NCBI GenBank assembly: GCA_005808665.1 | Contig: SYLG01000013.1 | Span: 1-64,000, forward strand | DNA from: Planctomycetia bacterium | GTDB lineage: Bacteria > Planctomycetota > Planctomycetia > Gemmatales > Gemmataceae | Length of the DNA stretch: 64,000 bases | Reading direction: 5' to 3' | Shown: in pieces, positions 7,400 through 15,985 of the stretch | How positions within the stretch are numbered: the stretch's first letter is position 1 | Layout: the number at the start of each line of letters is the position of its first letter | Notes under the pieces: model-generated | Database searches by the model: none | Seen by the model: only the letters and a program-made list of their open reading frames with translations | Told to the model about the DNA's origin: nothing | Position numbers and translations under genes: made by a program

Positions 7400-9784
7400 A
7401 TGACCCGCCATCCACGCAAAATAATTGGAATCATCCGTTTTGCGGGTGTGGTTTTGGCGGGATTGAACCTCTTTGCCCCAAGGGACCTTGTCGCCCAACC
7501 TCCCGTTGCCCCAGCCATTGCACCCCGGGGGGCGAAAGTATTCATTGCCGATGTGGTCATTCAGGGAAATCGGCACCTTAGCACTCAACAAATCATGGCC
7601 CAGTTGGGCACCAAACCCGGAAATGAATACGAACCTCACCAGGTTCAGGAAGATGTTCGAAAATTGATGGCGACCCGCCAGTTCGCCCAGGTGGACCCCC
7701 GTTTTGAAACGCTACCCGAGGGCAAGGTCGTCATTTATTTCCTGATCAAGGACTATCCCAGTGTGGTCCAGAAAGTGGTGTACCAGGGTGCCAAACATTT
7801 AAGCGATGAGGAGCTCAGTGCCCTGACGAGCGTTGTGAAAGGCAAACCCCTTAGCCCCGTGACGAACAAGTTGGGTTGCCAGGCTATTGTCCGCAAATAT
7901 CAGGAAATGGGCCGAATGTGGGCCGGGTGTGAGTTGATCAAAGGGGCCGAACAGGGCGACAGGGAGGTCATTTACAATATCACCGAAGGCCCGATTGTAA
8001 AAGTTCGGAGCATTGCCTTTGAAGGTCAAAAGTTTGTTTCCGCCGGGGTCCTCCAAACCCACATCCAATCAAGCAAACAACTCATTGGCCTGTTTGGTGG
8101 GACCTTTAATCCCCCCATGGCGGACAACGATATTACCAGACTTGAAGAATACTATAAAGGCCATGGCTTCCTGGATGCCCGGGTCAGTCGCGAACTCCGC
8201 TGGACGGGCGACGGCAAGCAGGTAGACCTGGTTTTCCATGTCAACGAGGGGGTTCGGTACCAACTTCAATCCTCACCGCAGGTCGTCAATTCGAAAACGG
8301 TTTCCCCCGAACAGCTCGAACAACTCGCCACCAGCAAGCCCGGGGAATATTTCAACGAGGCCAAGACAAATCAGGACAAAAAGAACATCGAAGATTACAT
8401 CGGATATATGGGCCGTGAAGCCCGGGTGAACACCGTACCCATTTTCAACCCGGATGTTCCAGGCCTGGTCCGTCTTCAATATGAGGTATCCGAAAGGGCC
8501 CCCGCCAGGGTGGGTCAGATTCATGTGGTGGGGAACGAACGAACCAAACAGAATGTGGTTCTAAGGCAAGTCCCGGTTTATCCAGGCCAGGTTTTAAGTT
8601 ATCCCGACCTACGCGTTGCCGAACGCAATTTGGCCCGGATAGATCTTTTTGAAATCAGTCCGGATGGAGCGGTTCGGCCCACGGTAACCGTCATTGATCC
8701 CGATACACCCGGAGAGTACAAGGATCTTTTGGTCCAGGTTAACGAAAAATCCACTGGCAGCCTTTTGTTTGGGGTTGGCGTTAACTCCGACCTGGGCCTT
8801 ACAGGAAGCCTGGTTCTTACCGAGCGGAACTTTGACATTACCCGATTGCCCACGAGCCTTGATGACCTGATCTCGGGAAGCGCCTTTCGTGGTGCGGGGC
8901 AGGAGTTCAAAGCGGAGGCGGTACCAGGAACCCAACTCCAACGCTACTCCATGAGCTGGCGTGAACCGCATCTCTTTGATAGTCAGGTGAGTTTGGGTAC
9001 TCAAGCGTATTATTATTCCAGGGCTTTCAATGAATATACCGAAGGCCGCACCGGGGGCCGGGTTAGTTTGGGTCGGAAAATAAACGATTATTGGTATGGC
9101 AATGTTTCCGCCCGTGCAGAGAATGTTGGGGTCTACAATGTCGCACCTTGGGAGCCAACCGAATACACCTCCGTAATTGGCAATAACTTCCTGTTGGGAC
9201 TCCGGGCCAATGTGACCCGGGACAGTCGGGATTCACCGATGCGTCCCACCGAGGGGTCGGTCATTGATTTTTCTTTTGAGCAACTTTTTGGTTCTTTTTC
9301 GGCACCGCTATTCAGTGCAGAATACAACCAGTACTGGACCACATTCCAAAGGGCGGACAGTTCTGGTCGCCATGTCGTTGCCCTAAGGAGTCAGTTTTCC
9401 TGGGCCGGGGAGAACACCCCGGTTTATGAAAAGTATTTTGCGGGTGGTTTTCGCAGTATGCGCGGTTTTCAATTCCGCGGGGTTGGGCCAAGTCAGAACG
9501 GTTATATGACCGGTGGCGATTTCATGTGGATCAACAGTCTGGAATACCAGCTACCGATCAAAGCCAACGATCAAATCTACCTGGTCGGGTTCTGTGATAC
9601 CGGTACGGTGGAACAGTCGATCAGCCAGATAACCGACTACCGGGTTTCCCTAGGGGTTGGGGTGAGGCTCATGGTCCCCATGATGGGCCAGGTTCCAATC
9701 GCTCTGGATTTTGGTTTCCCGGTGAACAAAGCTCCTGGCGATAAGGAACAGATGTTTAATTTTTGGGTGGGTTTCTTCCGGTAA
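7400..9784 (+). CDS. bamA: Outer-membrane protein assembly factor BamA (Omp85)
   Basis: 794 aa from ATG 7400, which begins a signal peptide (MTRHPRKIIGIIRFAGVVLAG...). The track start at 7343 would place 19 residues before it. BamA folds and inserts beta-barrel proteins into the outer membrane. Five POTRA-like units can be followed in order; the first starts at 'VFIADVVIQGNRHLS' and the last at 'ARVGQIHVVGNERTKQN'. They are followed by a 16-strand-type barrel from about residue 440. The conserved loop-6 motif appears as 'GGFRSMRGF', with M in place of V in VRGF. The protein ends in aromatic-rich 'FNFWVGFFR', a normal barrel end signal. Its presence implies a true outer membrane. Confidence 0.95.
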   Translation: MTRHPRKIIGIIRFAGVVLAGLNLFAPRDLVAQPPVAPAIAPRGAKVFIADVVIQGNRHLSTQQIMAQLGTKPGNEYEPHQVQEDVRKLMATRQFAQVDPRFETLPEGKVVIYFLIKDYPSVVQKVVYQGAKHLSDEELSALTSVVKGKPLSPVTNKLGCQAIVRKYQEMGRMWAGCELIKGAEQGDREVIYNITEGPIVKVRSIAFEGQKFVSAGVLQTHIQSSKQLIGLFGGTFNPPMADNDITRLEEYYKGHGFLDARVSRELRWTGDGKQVDLVFHVNEGVRYQLQSSPQVVNSKTVSPEQLEQLATSKPGEYFNEAKTNQDKKNIEDYIGYMGREARVNTVPIFNPDVPGLVRLQYEVSERAPARVGQIHVVGNERTKQNVVLRQVPVYPGQVLSYPDLRVAERNLARIDLFEISPDGAVRPTVTVIDPDTPGEYKDLLVQVNEKSTGSLLFGVGVNSDLGLTGSLVLTERNFDITRLPTSLDDLISGSAFRGAGQEFKAEAVPGTQLQRYSMSWREPHLFDSQVSLGTQAYYYSRAFNEYTEGRTGGRVSLGRKINDYWYGNVSARAENVGVYNVAPWEPTEYTSVIGNNFLLGLRANVTRDSRDSPMRPTEGSVIDFSFEQLFGSFSAPLFSAEYNQYWTTFQRADSSGRHVVALRSQFSWAGENTPVYEKYFAGGFRSMRGFQFRGVGPSQNGYMTGGDFMWINSLEYQLPIKANDQIYLVGFCDTGTVEQSISQITDYRVSLGVGVRLMVPMMGQVPIALDFGFPVNKAPGDKEQMFNFWVGFFR

Positions 9785-9926
9785 TCCCCAAAGCCTGGAC
9801 CGAAAAACAAAAATGCCTTGCCGTTGGACTTGACTTGGTTGTCGGTGGTGGCGGATTCTCCATGGTGCGATCAGGTGTTCCTATGGACAATAGATTCCCA
9901 GGTTGGCAAGGCCGTTTTAGGGTTTC

Positions 9927-12290
9927 ATGACCAACACTTCGCCGATTTCTGTAGCCTCCACCCCCGCTTTGCCCACAAGGCCGGCTTGGGCTGGCCCTTT
10001 GTTCCTTTTGGGATTGGGAGCTTTGATTTGGGTCCTTGTCCAGTTTGGATCCACCGAGGACCGCCGAACCAGGCGGTTTCAGCGCGACCTCGACATGGCT
10101 CGCCACCTATTATTGTCTTCCCCTGAAACCCACGCCGATGAAATTGTCCACCGGGCCCGCCAAGTTTTGAACGAAATGGCACCTGCCCATCCATTGGCGG
10201 GCGAAGCCTGGTTTCTGTCGGGTGCGGCTCTTTTGGAACAGGTAAAAAAAGCCTCTCCCAATCTGAAGGCCGGGTTGCTTTCCGAGGCCATAACCTCTCT
10301 TGAACGAAGCCAGGAGCTTGGGGTCCGTGAGGAAGATAAGCCCGGTCTGACCTGGCAATTGGCAAGGGCCCAATGGGTCCAGGGAAAAGATCCTCGTACA
10401 ACCTTGTTACATTTGGAAAAAGCCGCCCCGGGTGCGGAGGATATCGCTCAGGCTTGGGAGCTTATCGAGGAGGGCTACCTCAAACTCAACCCACCCGATT
10501 TGGCCGGAGCTCTTCGCGCCAATGAACAAATTCGATCCACTCCCCTGATCGCCGAGGACCGGCGGGCCCAAGCCCAGCTTAATGGGGGAGAACTCCTCAT
10601 GAAACTCAATCAGATGGAAGAGGCCCGCCGAACCCTTGAAAAGGTCAGTTTTCGAGCTTCCCCTGCCTCATTCCAAAAAGCTAGGTTGGCACTTGCCAAA
10701 GGATTTCAGGAGGACTCCCGGTGGGGGGAAGCCGCCACACAGTGGCAACGCTTTTTGATGGAAGGGAAACCCGCTACCCCCGATGCCGCAATGGGTTACC
10801 TAATGTTGGGGCAATGCCAGGCAAAAATGGAGCAATTTGCGGATGCGGCCAAATCGTGGCAAGAGGCCCGAAAAATGGACAAGGGCGAGGCAGGCTTGGC
10901 GGCAACCGCTTATTGGGCCGAGTTGCGTTCCATGGATGCTGGTTCCGACCCAAAAGCGGCCACGGCAGCGGCCACCGCATTTGAGGAACTATTGGCGCAA
11001 ACCGGACCAAACCTCCTTTGGAACAATCGTTGGCTTAATGGAAAATCCCTTTCCCTTTTAATGGAAAAATCCATCACAAACTTTCGTGGAGCCGGACAAG
11101 TCGATTTGGCAATCCAGTTGGCAGCGACCCTTGACAAGGTAGCACCACCAGGAACTGCCCTTCATTACAAAGCAGACCTCCTGGCGGAAAAAGCCAAAGC
11201 GATGAATTCCCAGGTTATGGCATCGGATCCTGCCAGCCAAAAAACACGCAATTTGGAAATAGCAAAGCTTTTGAGGGAATCGGCCCTGGCCCTGGAACAG
11301 TCCTCCTTTCAAATCACCGATCCCAGCCAAAAAAGTGACCAAATTTGGAAAGCGGTGATCCGGTCCCGGGAAGCAAACGACAATTTGCTTGCCGAACGGC
11401 TCCTGCAAGGGTTTTTGACCATTATGCCCAAGGGAGAAAAAGCGGGAGAGGCGTGGTATCTCCTGGGGGAATGCCAACGGGAACTAAACAAACCAACCCT
11501 TGCCTCTGCTTCCTATGTCAATTCCACCCAATTCATGACTCCCTTCCAATATCGTTCCAGGCTCCGGTTGGCGCAGGATTTAATGGCAAAGAAAGAAGGG
11601 GACAAGGCTGTCGAAACCTTGGAACAAAACCTTCAACTTTTGCGATTTGACCCGGACATTGAAGCCCAACGCGATTCCCTTTATGTGTTGGGGGGGCTGT
11701 TTGCGGAACAAGGCAAATGGCAAATGGCTACCCGCCGATTGGAAGAGGCCATTGAGCGCTTTCCTGCCACTTCGGGATCAGTTCGGGCAAGGCTACAGTT
11801 GGCGGAGGGCTACCGCCACATCGCCGAGGATCAAAACGCCAATTTCATGCTTGGAGAACGAGTGACTGCGGATACCCGGGCTCATTTCCAGAAAGAATAC
11901 CGGCGTTGGCTCGAAAAGGCTCTTGAAACCTACCTTTTGGTGGAGAAATTGGCCCAAACCCAGGAGGGCAAGTCTCAATTATCCCAGCAGGAGCAGCTAG
12001 CCACACCCTATGCCATAGCCGATTGTCAATTTAACCTGGGGAAATATGTGGACGCACTGGCAGGATATGGCAACCTGGCCAAACGAAATGCCGGGACTCG
12101 CGAAGGCCTCCACGCAATGGGGGGAGTCGTCCGGTGTCATTCGGCCCTATCCCAGTTTGATCAGGTAAAGTCTGGTCTGGAGGAATTGACGCTCGCCATC
12201 CGTAGCGTGGATGAACCCACCCGAAAAGAGTGGGAGGGGTGGATTCGCTTGGCAAGTCGCCCCATTGGCGGAACCGGGGCCAATCGTTAA
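9927..12290 (+). CDS. Large TPR-repeat protein with N-terminal membrane anchor
   Basis: 787 aa. A short cytoplasmic head is followed by one transmembrane segment (AGPLFLLGLGALIWVLVQF, about residues 21-40). The rest is alanine- and leucine-rich helical pairs of TPR type, for example 'AGEAWYLLGECQRELNKPTLASASY' and 'LYVLGGLFAEQGKWQMATRRLEEAIERFP'. The anchored repeats probably face the periplasm. It begins 142 bp after bamA on the same strand. Assembly complexes often contain a TPR partner (BamD), so a role with BamA is possible. This protein is far larger than BamD and carries no lipobox, so that is inference only. Confidence 0.85.
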   Translation: MTNTSPISVASTPALPTRPAWAGPLFLLGLGALIWVLVQFGSTEDRRTRRFQRDLDMARHLLLSSPETHADEIVHRARQVLNEMAPAHPLAGEAWFLSGAALLEQVKKASPNLKAGLLSEAITSLERSQELGVREEDKPGLTWQLARAQWVQGKDPRTTLLHLEKAAPGAEDIAQAWELIEEGYLKLNPPDLAGALRANEQIRSTPLIAEDRRAQAQLNGGELLMKLNQMEEARRTLEKVSFRASPASFQKARLALAKGFQEDSRWGEAATQWQRFLMEGKPATPDAAMGYLMLGQCQAKMEQFADAAKSWQEARKMDKGEAGLAATAYWAELRSMDAGSDPKAATAAATAFEELLAQTGPNLLWNNRWLNGKSLSLLMEKSITNFRGAGQVDLAIQLAATLDKVAPPGTALHYKADLLAEKAKAMNSQVMASDPASQKTRNLEIAKLLRESALALEQSSFQITDPSQKSDQIWKAVIRSREANDNLLAERLLQGFLTIMPKGEKAGEAWYLLGECQRELNKPTLASASYVNSTQFMTPFQYRSRLRLAQDLMAKKEGDKAVETLEQNLQLLRFDPDIEAQRDSLYVLGGLFAEQGKWQMATRRLEEAIERFPATSGSVRARLQLAEGYRHIAEDQNANFMLGERVTADTRAHFQKEYRRWLEKALETYLLVEKLAQTQEGKSQLSQQEQLATPYAIADCQFNLGKYVDALAGYGNLAKRNAGTREGLHAMGGVVRCHSALSQFDQVKSGLEELTLAIRSVDEPTRKEWEGWIRLASRPIGGTGANR

Positions 12291-12473
12291 TAACGGATCG
12301 GCAAGTTCCTCGATTGCTATTAAAGAACAAGAGGATTGCCCAATTGTTGGGCCCAAACGCCACAATTAAGGCAACCTGAGATATGGCGGCCTGTCACCGG
12401 ACAGGCAATTATTGTTGTAAACTATTTTAAAATAAAGAATTAGGTCGAATTCAATCCCGCATGCGCTGGGAAT

Positions 12474-12490
12474 TGGCATGATGTTTGCAT
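12474..12490 (+). promoter_or_regulatory. Sigma-54 (RpoN) promoter for amt-glnK
   Basis: TGGCATGATGTTTGCAT fits the -24/-12 consensus TGGCAC-N5-TTGCA with one change (C to T at the sixth base). The invariant GG and GC are separated by exactly 10 bases. It lies about 50 bp before the amt start codon. Such promoters need an NtrC-type activator. I could not find a clear activator site upstream. Confidence 0.8.
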
Positions 12491-12538
12491 AGTGCCTCTT
12501 GCCTCCATTGATTCACCTCTCTCGAAAGGATCCGCACC

Positions 12539-14698
12539 ATGCAGTGGCTGTTTCGTTTACCAGGCCGTCAAATTTTGACGGGCTTGGTTTTGGCTTTTGG
12601 GCTGAGCATAGGGGTTCAGGCTGTCGATCCCCCGGTTCCCCCCAAGCCAACGGTGGATTCATTAGCCAAAGATTTGGCAGACCTGAAAAAAACCCACGAT
12701 GAGTCAAACACCAAACATTCTGATAATGCGGGCTTGGCACACAATAAAGGCGATAGTGCCTGGATGCTGACCTCCGCGGCCATGGTCAACATAATGTTAC
12801 CTGGCTTGGCCCTTTTTTACGGCGGAATGGTTCGCCGCAAAAATGTCCTTGCCACCATGATGCAAAGCATGGCGGCCCTTTCCGTCGTTGGTCTCTTTTG
12901 GGTGGCATTTGGCTATGGCTTGGCTTTCGGCCCATCGGTTTCATGGATTTCGATACCTGGATTCGATGGAGGAGTTATCGGTTGGAGTTGGGACCTTTTC
13001 TTTCTCCAGGGAATCAAAGCCGACCAGGCCCTCCCAGCGGCCAACATTTCTGTTTATGCTCACATGGTTTTCCAGGGAATGTTTGCCATCATCACCCCGG
13101 CCCTGATTTCCGGAGCCCTTGCCGAACGGATCCGTTTCTGGCCATTTTGCCTTTTCTGTATCCTGTGGGTGGTACTTGTGTACTGTCCTTTGGCTCACAT
13201 GGTTTGGGCCTTTGACTGGTTCTATGCGATCCCTGTCGATTTGGACAAAGGATTGGGTGGCTCCGCCATCGGAATTTTGGGAAAGATGGGGGCCCTTGAC
13301 TTTGCCGGGGGGACGGTGGTTCATATTGCCGCTGGTGCCGCCGCTTTGGCCTGCATTCTCGTGTTAAGGCCCCGCCAAGGATATCCCCAACAACCAATCC
13401 ACCCCAACAGCATGGTTTTAACCCTGGTTGGGGCCGGCCTGCTTTGGTTTGGATGGTTCGGGTTTAACGGTGGATCCGCAACAGCATCAGGAACTTTGGC
13501 CACTTCAGCCTTTGTGGCTACTCAAGTCGCTGCAGCGGCAGCCGGGCTTTCCTGGATCGTGACCGAATGGTTGCTTCGGGGCAAACCCACTGCCCTTGGA
13601 TTAGCCTCGGGAATTGTAGCAGGTTTGGTAGCGGTCACTCCAGCTTCAGGCTTTGTCAATGTTGGTGGTGCGGCGGCCATCGGTATTTTGGCCGGAGTGG
13701 TTTGTTATTATGCCGTGTCCCTGAAATCGGTTTTGGGCTATGACGATAGCCTGGATGCCTTTGGGGTGCACGGGGTAGGCGGATTTCTTGGTGCCGTTTT
13801 AACTGGCGTCTTCTGTTTTACCTCGGTAAACAGTTTGGGAGCGGATGGCTTTTTTGCCTTCAAATTCCGTGCTGACCGGATCACCCAGGTATTGGCCGAG
13901 GTTGGCCCGGCGGTTGCTGGGGCATCCGATAGTGAAAAGGTTGCCTCCCTGGAAAAACTCATCGAAACAAGGCAAGCAACGGTCGATGCCGCTTCTGCCA
14001 AATTGGATGAAGCCAAGGGGAAATTGGACGAGGAAGCCAAAAAAGACAAACCCGAAGCTCTTGATGGACTGAAAAAAGCCCGGGAAATGGCTTTTATGGC
14101 CAAGTATGAAGCGGATGGCAAACTGGCTTTGGTTACCGAACTGAAAGCGTTGCTTGAAACCAAAATCAAGTTCGCCAAGGATGAAAAAACTCCCTTGACC
14201 CAATTGGTGATTCAAACCAAAGCGGCCCTTTTCGCCATGGTTTTTGCCTTTGCACTTAGTTTTGGTTTGGCCCATGTGGTTCAGGCAATTACCCTTGGCA
14301 ACTTTACAACGGATAAGGAATCCGAGGTGATCGGCCTGGATGAAACGGAACATGGAGAAACCGGTTTTGATTTTGGTCCAAGCCTTAATACTGGCTTGGG
14401 AGCAAACCTGGCAACACCCAAGGCAGCGAATTTCCCCCCCAACCGGAAACCCAAGCATTTCACCCTGACGGTTAAGGGTCCCGATGAAAAGGTCCTGCAC
14501 GAAACCTGGTCAAAACTCTGCCAAGGCAACTCCGATTCCAACCCGGACATGAAAAAAGTGTATCCCTTCGTCACCACCCTAACCGGAAACAGCTTCCGTT
14601 TCCGTGACGGGGAACCCAACCAGATGAAGGACGCCCTGGAGCGGGCCCTCAAAACCGACCTCAATGGCTCCCTTACCAAGGTCTTCATCGAGACCTGA
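12539..14698 (+). CDS. amt: Ammonium transporter (Amt family) with coiled-coil insert
   Basis: 719 aa, against roughly 400-450 for typical Amt. It conducts ammonium/ammonia across the inner membrane. A signal-like N terminus and a charged linker precede the channel. Core motifs are clear: 'FYGGMVRRKNVL', the pore histidine region 'YAHMVFQGMFAI', and the second histidine in 'DAFGVHGVGGFLGAVLTG'. Between TM10 and TM11 lies an insert of about 115 residues (roughly 437-553), rich in Lys, Glu and Ala and predicted coiled coil. The last helix and the 'GLDETEHGETGFDFG' C-terminal motif follow. A further tail of about 90 residues is of unknown function. AAGGA precedes the ATG. It is preceded by a sigma-54 promoter and followed by glnK. 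Confidence 0.95.
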   Translation: MQWLFRLPGRQILTGLVLAFGLSIGVQAVDPPVPPKPTVDSLAKDLADLKKTHDESNTKHSDNAGLAHNKGDSAWMLTSAAMVNIMLPGLALFYGGMVRRKNVLATMMQSMAALSVVGLFWVAFGYGLAFGPSVSWISIPGFDGGVIGWSWDLFFLQGIKADQALPAANISVYAHMVFQGMFAIITPALISGALAERIRFWPFCLFCILWVVLVYCPLAHMVWAFDWFYAIPVDLDKGLGGSAIGILGKMGALDFAGGTVVHIAAGAAALACILVLRPRQGYPQQPIHPNSMVLTLVGAGLLWFGWFGFNGGSATASGTLATSAFVATQVAAAAAGLSWIVTEWLLRGKPTALGLASGIVAGLVAVTPASGFVNVGGAAAIGILAGVVCYYAVSLKSVLGYDDSLDAFGVHGVGGFLGAVLTGVFCFTSVNSLGADGFFAFKFRADRITQVLAEVGPAVAGASDSEKVASLEKLIETRQATVDAASAKLDEAKGKLDEEAKKDKPEALDGLKKAREMAFMAKYEADGKLALVTELKALLETKIKFAKDEKTPLTQLVIQTKAALFAMVFAFALSFGLAHVVQAITLGNFTTDKESEVIGLDETEHGETGFDFGPSLNTGLGANLATPKAANFPPNRKPKHFTLTVKGPDEKVLHETWSKLCQGNSDSNPDMKKVYPFVTTLTGNSFRFRDGEPNQMKDALERALKTDLNGSLTKVFIET

Positions 14699-14762
14699 AC
14701 CCTTCCACCGTTTGCAAAAGGGCAGGTGTGATTCAACCATCCCTACCCTTTCCAGGAGGTAA

Positions 14763-14792
14763 TATCCCGGATTCACTCTTGGCTCCGGGATA
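14763..14792 (+). other. Hairpin between amt and glnK
   Basis: TATCCCGGA and TCCGGGATA pair perfectly over 9 bp around a 12-nt loop. No T-run follows. In the amt-glnK transcript it could act as a processing or stabilising stem or a partial terminator. Confidence 0.5.
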
Positions 14793-14848
14793 ACTCTACA
14801 ATTCCAGTTCCCTTTCTCTCCATTCACCTAACCAAAGGATTCCAAACC

Positions 14849-15202
14849 ATGAAACTCATTACGGCAATCATCCGACCGGAAAGACTCGAGGCGGTTCAAC
14901 AGGCACTTACCGCAATTGATGTGTATCTCATGACCGTTACCGATGTTCGCGGTTGCGGCAAACAAAAAGGACATACGGAGTTTTACAGAAACACCGAAAT
15001 CCAGGTTCGACTGTTACCCAAACTCAAAATTGAGATTGCGGTCAACGAACCCTTCGTGGAACCGACGGTCGAAGCGATCGTCCACGCCGCCCGGACCGAA
15101 CCCACAGGGAAAATTGGAGACGGCAAGATTTTCGTGCAACCCTTGGACGATTGTATTCGCATCCGAACAGGCGAAAGGGGGTCCATTGGCATCGGACCCT
15201 GA
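14849..15202 (+). CDS. glnK: Nitrogen regulatory protein P-II (GlnK/GlnB)
   Basis: 117 aa, a normal P-II length. P-II trimers read ATP, ADP and 2-oxoglutarate and, in the GlnK role, plug Amt by inserting the T-loop. The N terminus 'KLITAIIRPERLEAVQQAL' and the T-loop 'GCGKQKGHTEFYRNTE' are typical. The nucleotide-binding 'TGKIGDGKIFV' region is intact. The residue normally uridylylated (Tyr51) is Ile here, while Tyr46 is kept, so classical GlnD modification at position 51 is not possible. AAGGA lies before the ATG. It is co-directional with amt and is followed by a strong terminator, so amt-glnK is one operon. Confidence 0.96.
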   Translation: MKLITAIIRPERLEAVQQALTAIDVYLMTVTDVRGCGKQKGHTEFYRNTEIQVRLLPKLKIEIAVNEPFVEPTVEAIVHAARTEPTGKIGDGKIFVQPLDDCIRIRTGERGSIGIGP

Positions 15203-15238
15203 TGCTCAATTGTCCGAAAAATAAAGGATTTGATCCTG

Positions 15239-15280
15239 TCGGGCCTTGGGGAACTGCCGTTCTCCAAGGCCCGATTCTTT
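15239..15280 (+). terminator. Rho-independent terminator after glnK
   Basis: A 16-bp stem (TCGGGCCTTGGGGAAC with GTTCTCCAAGGCCCGA, one mismatch) closes a 4-nt loop (tgcc) and is followed by TTCTTT. It lies about 36 bp past the glnK stop and ends the amt-glnK unit. Confidence 0.85.
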
Positions 15281-15345
15281 GCTAGTTACCGGACTTTTCC
15301 TAAAAAAAGGGCAAGAGTCATTTCCCTTCACAAAGCATCCTTTTC

Positions 15346-15963
15346 ATGATTCTTTGGACCATCTACCTGATGCCCTTGGCCTTTTACCTGATCAGCCTCG
15401 GGCAGCAATTCCAACTTGGCCGTCCCAAACTCATTTCCGGGCAGCATGATTTGATCCGGCTGCTTTCAGGCCTTTCCGGTTTGGTCCTTATTGGAGGACC
15501 CCGATTGCTTGGACACCTTCATACCAAATGGTCCATTTGGGCGATGGTGGAAGGGCCAAGGGATCCCTGGTTTTTGGCACCAGATCTTTGGGTTGTCCTA
15601 ATGCTGGGTTATATGGTCGTTGTGATGGGCTTGGTGGGTTGGTTGTGGAAAACAAGAGCCAATTTGTTCCTGATCTGTCCGGCCGATGAAATCCTGGTCA
15701 AGGAAGCAATGGGGAAAGCCTCCGGATGGGATTCCTTCGTCCTTTGGGTGGACAAACCTTTCAGTTGTGTGGAACTCCATTGGACAAAAGGATCAGTGGA
15801 CCAAAGGGACCAGGCAGGAAAGGAAATCCAGAAGGCACTTCTGGAAATGAAAACAAAACCAGGCTGGTTTTGGGTCTTGCCTGTGGGAATCGGCCTTGGA
15901 CTTCTTGGTTTTCTGGCAACCTTGAATTTGTCCACCGCCTGGTGGATCCTGAAGGCGGGATAA
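15346..15963 (+). CDS. Hypothetical integral membrane protein
   Basis: 205 aa, not recognised. Four hydrophobic segments can be seen: residues about 2-20 and 40-52, a third near 75-97 (LWVVLMLGYMVVVMGLVGWLW), and a last one near 175-195 (VLPVGIGLGLLGFLATL). A soluble part of about 75 residues lies between the third and the fourth. It follows the amt-glnK terminator, so it is probably transcribed separately. It converges with the ABC-F gene. No enzyme motif is visible. Confidence 0.7.
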   Translation: MILWTIYLMPLAFYLISLGQQFQLGRPKLISGQHDLIRLLSGLSGLVLIGGPRLLGHLHTKWSIWAMVEGPRDPWFLAPDLWVVLMLGYMVVVMGLVGWLWKTRANLFLICPADEILVKEAMGKASGWDSFVLWVDKPFSCVELHWTKGSVDQRDQAGKEIQKALLEMKTKPGWFWVLPVGIGLGLLGFLATLNLSTAWWILKAG

Positions 15964-15985
15964 GGGCCCATTCCAAAGGAAGCGG

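Noticed and set aside
13799-14500. 233-aa minus-strand ORF
   Set aside because: It is a shadow of the amt coiled-coil insert and tail; the amt frame continues through with clear family motifs.
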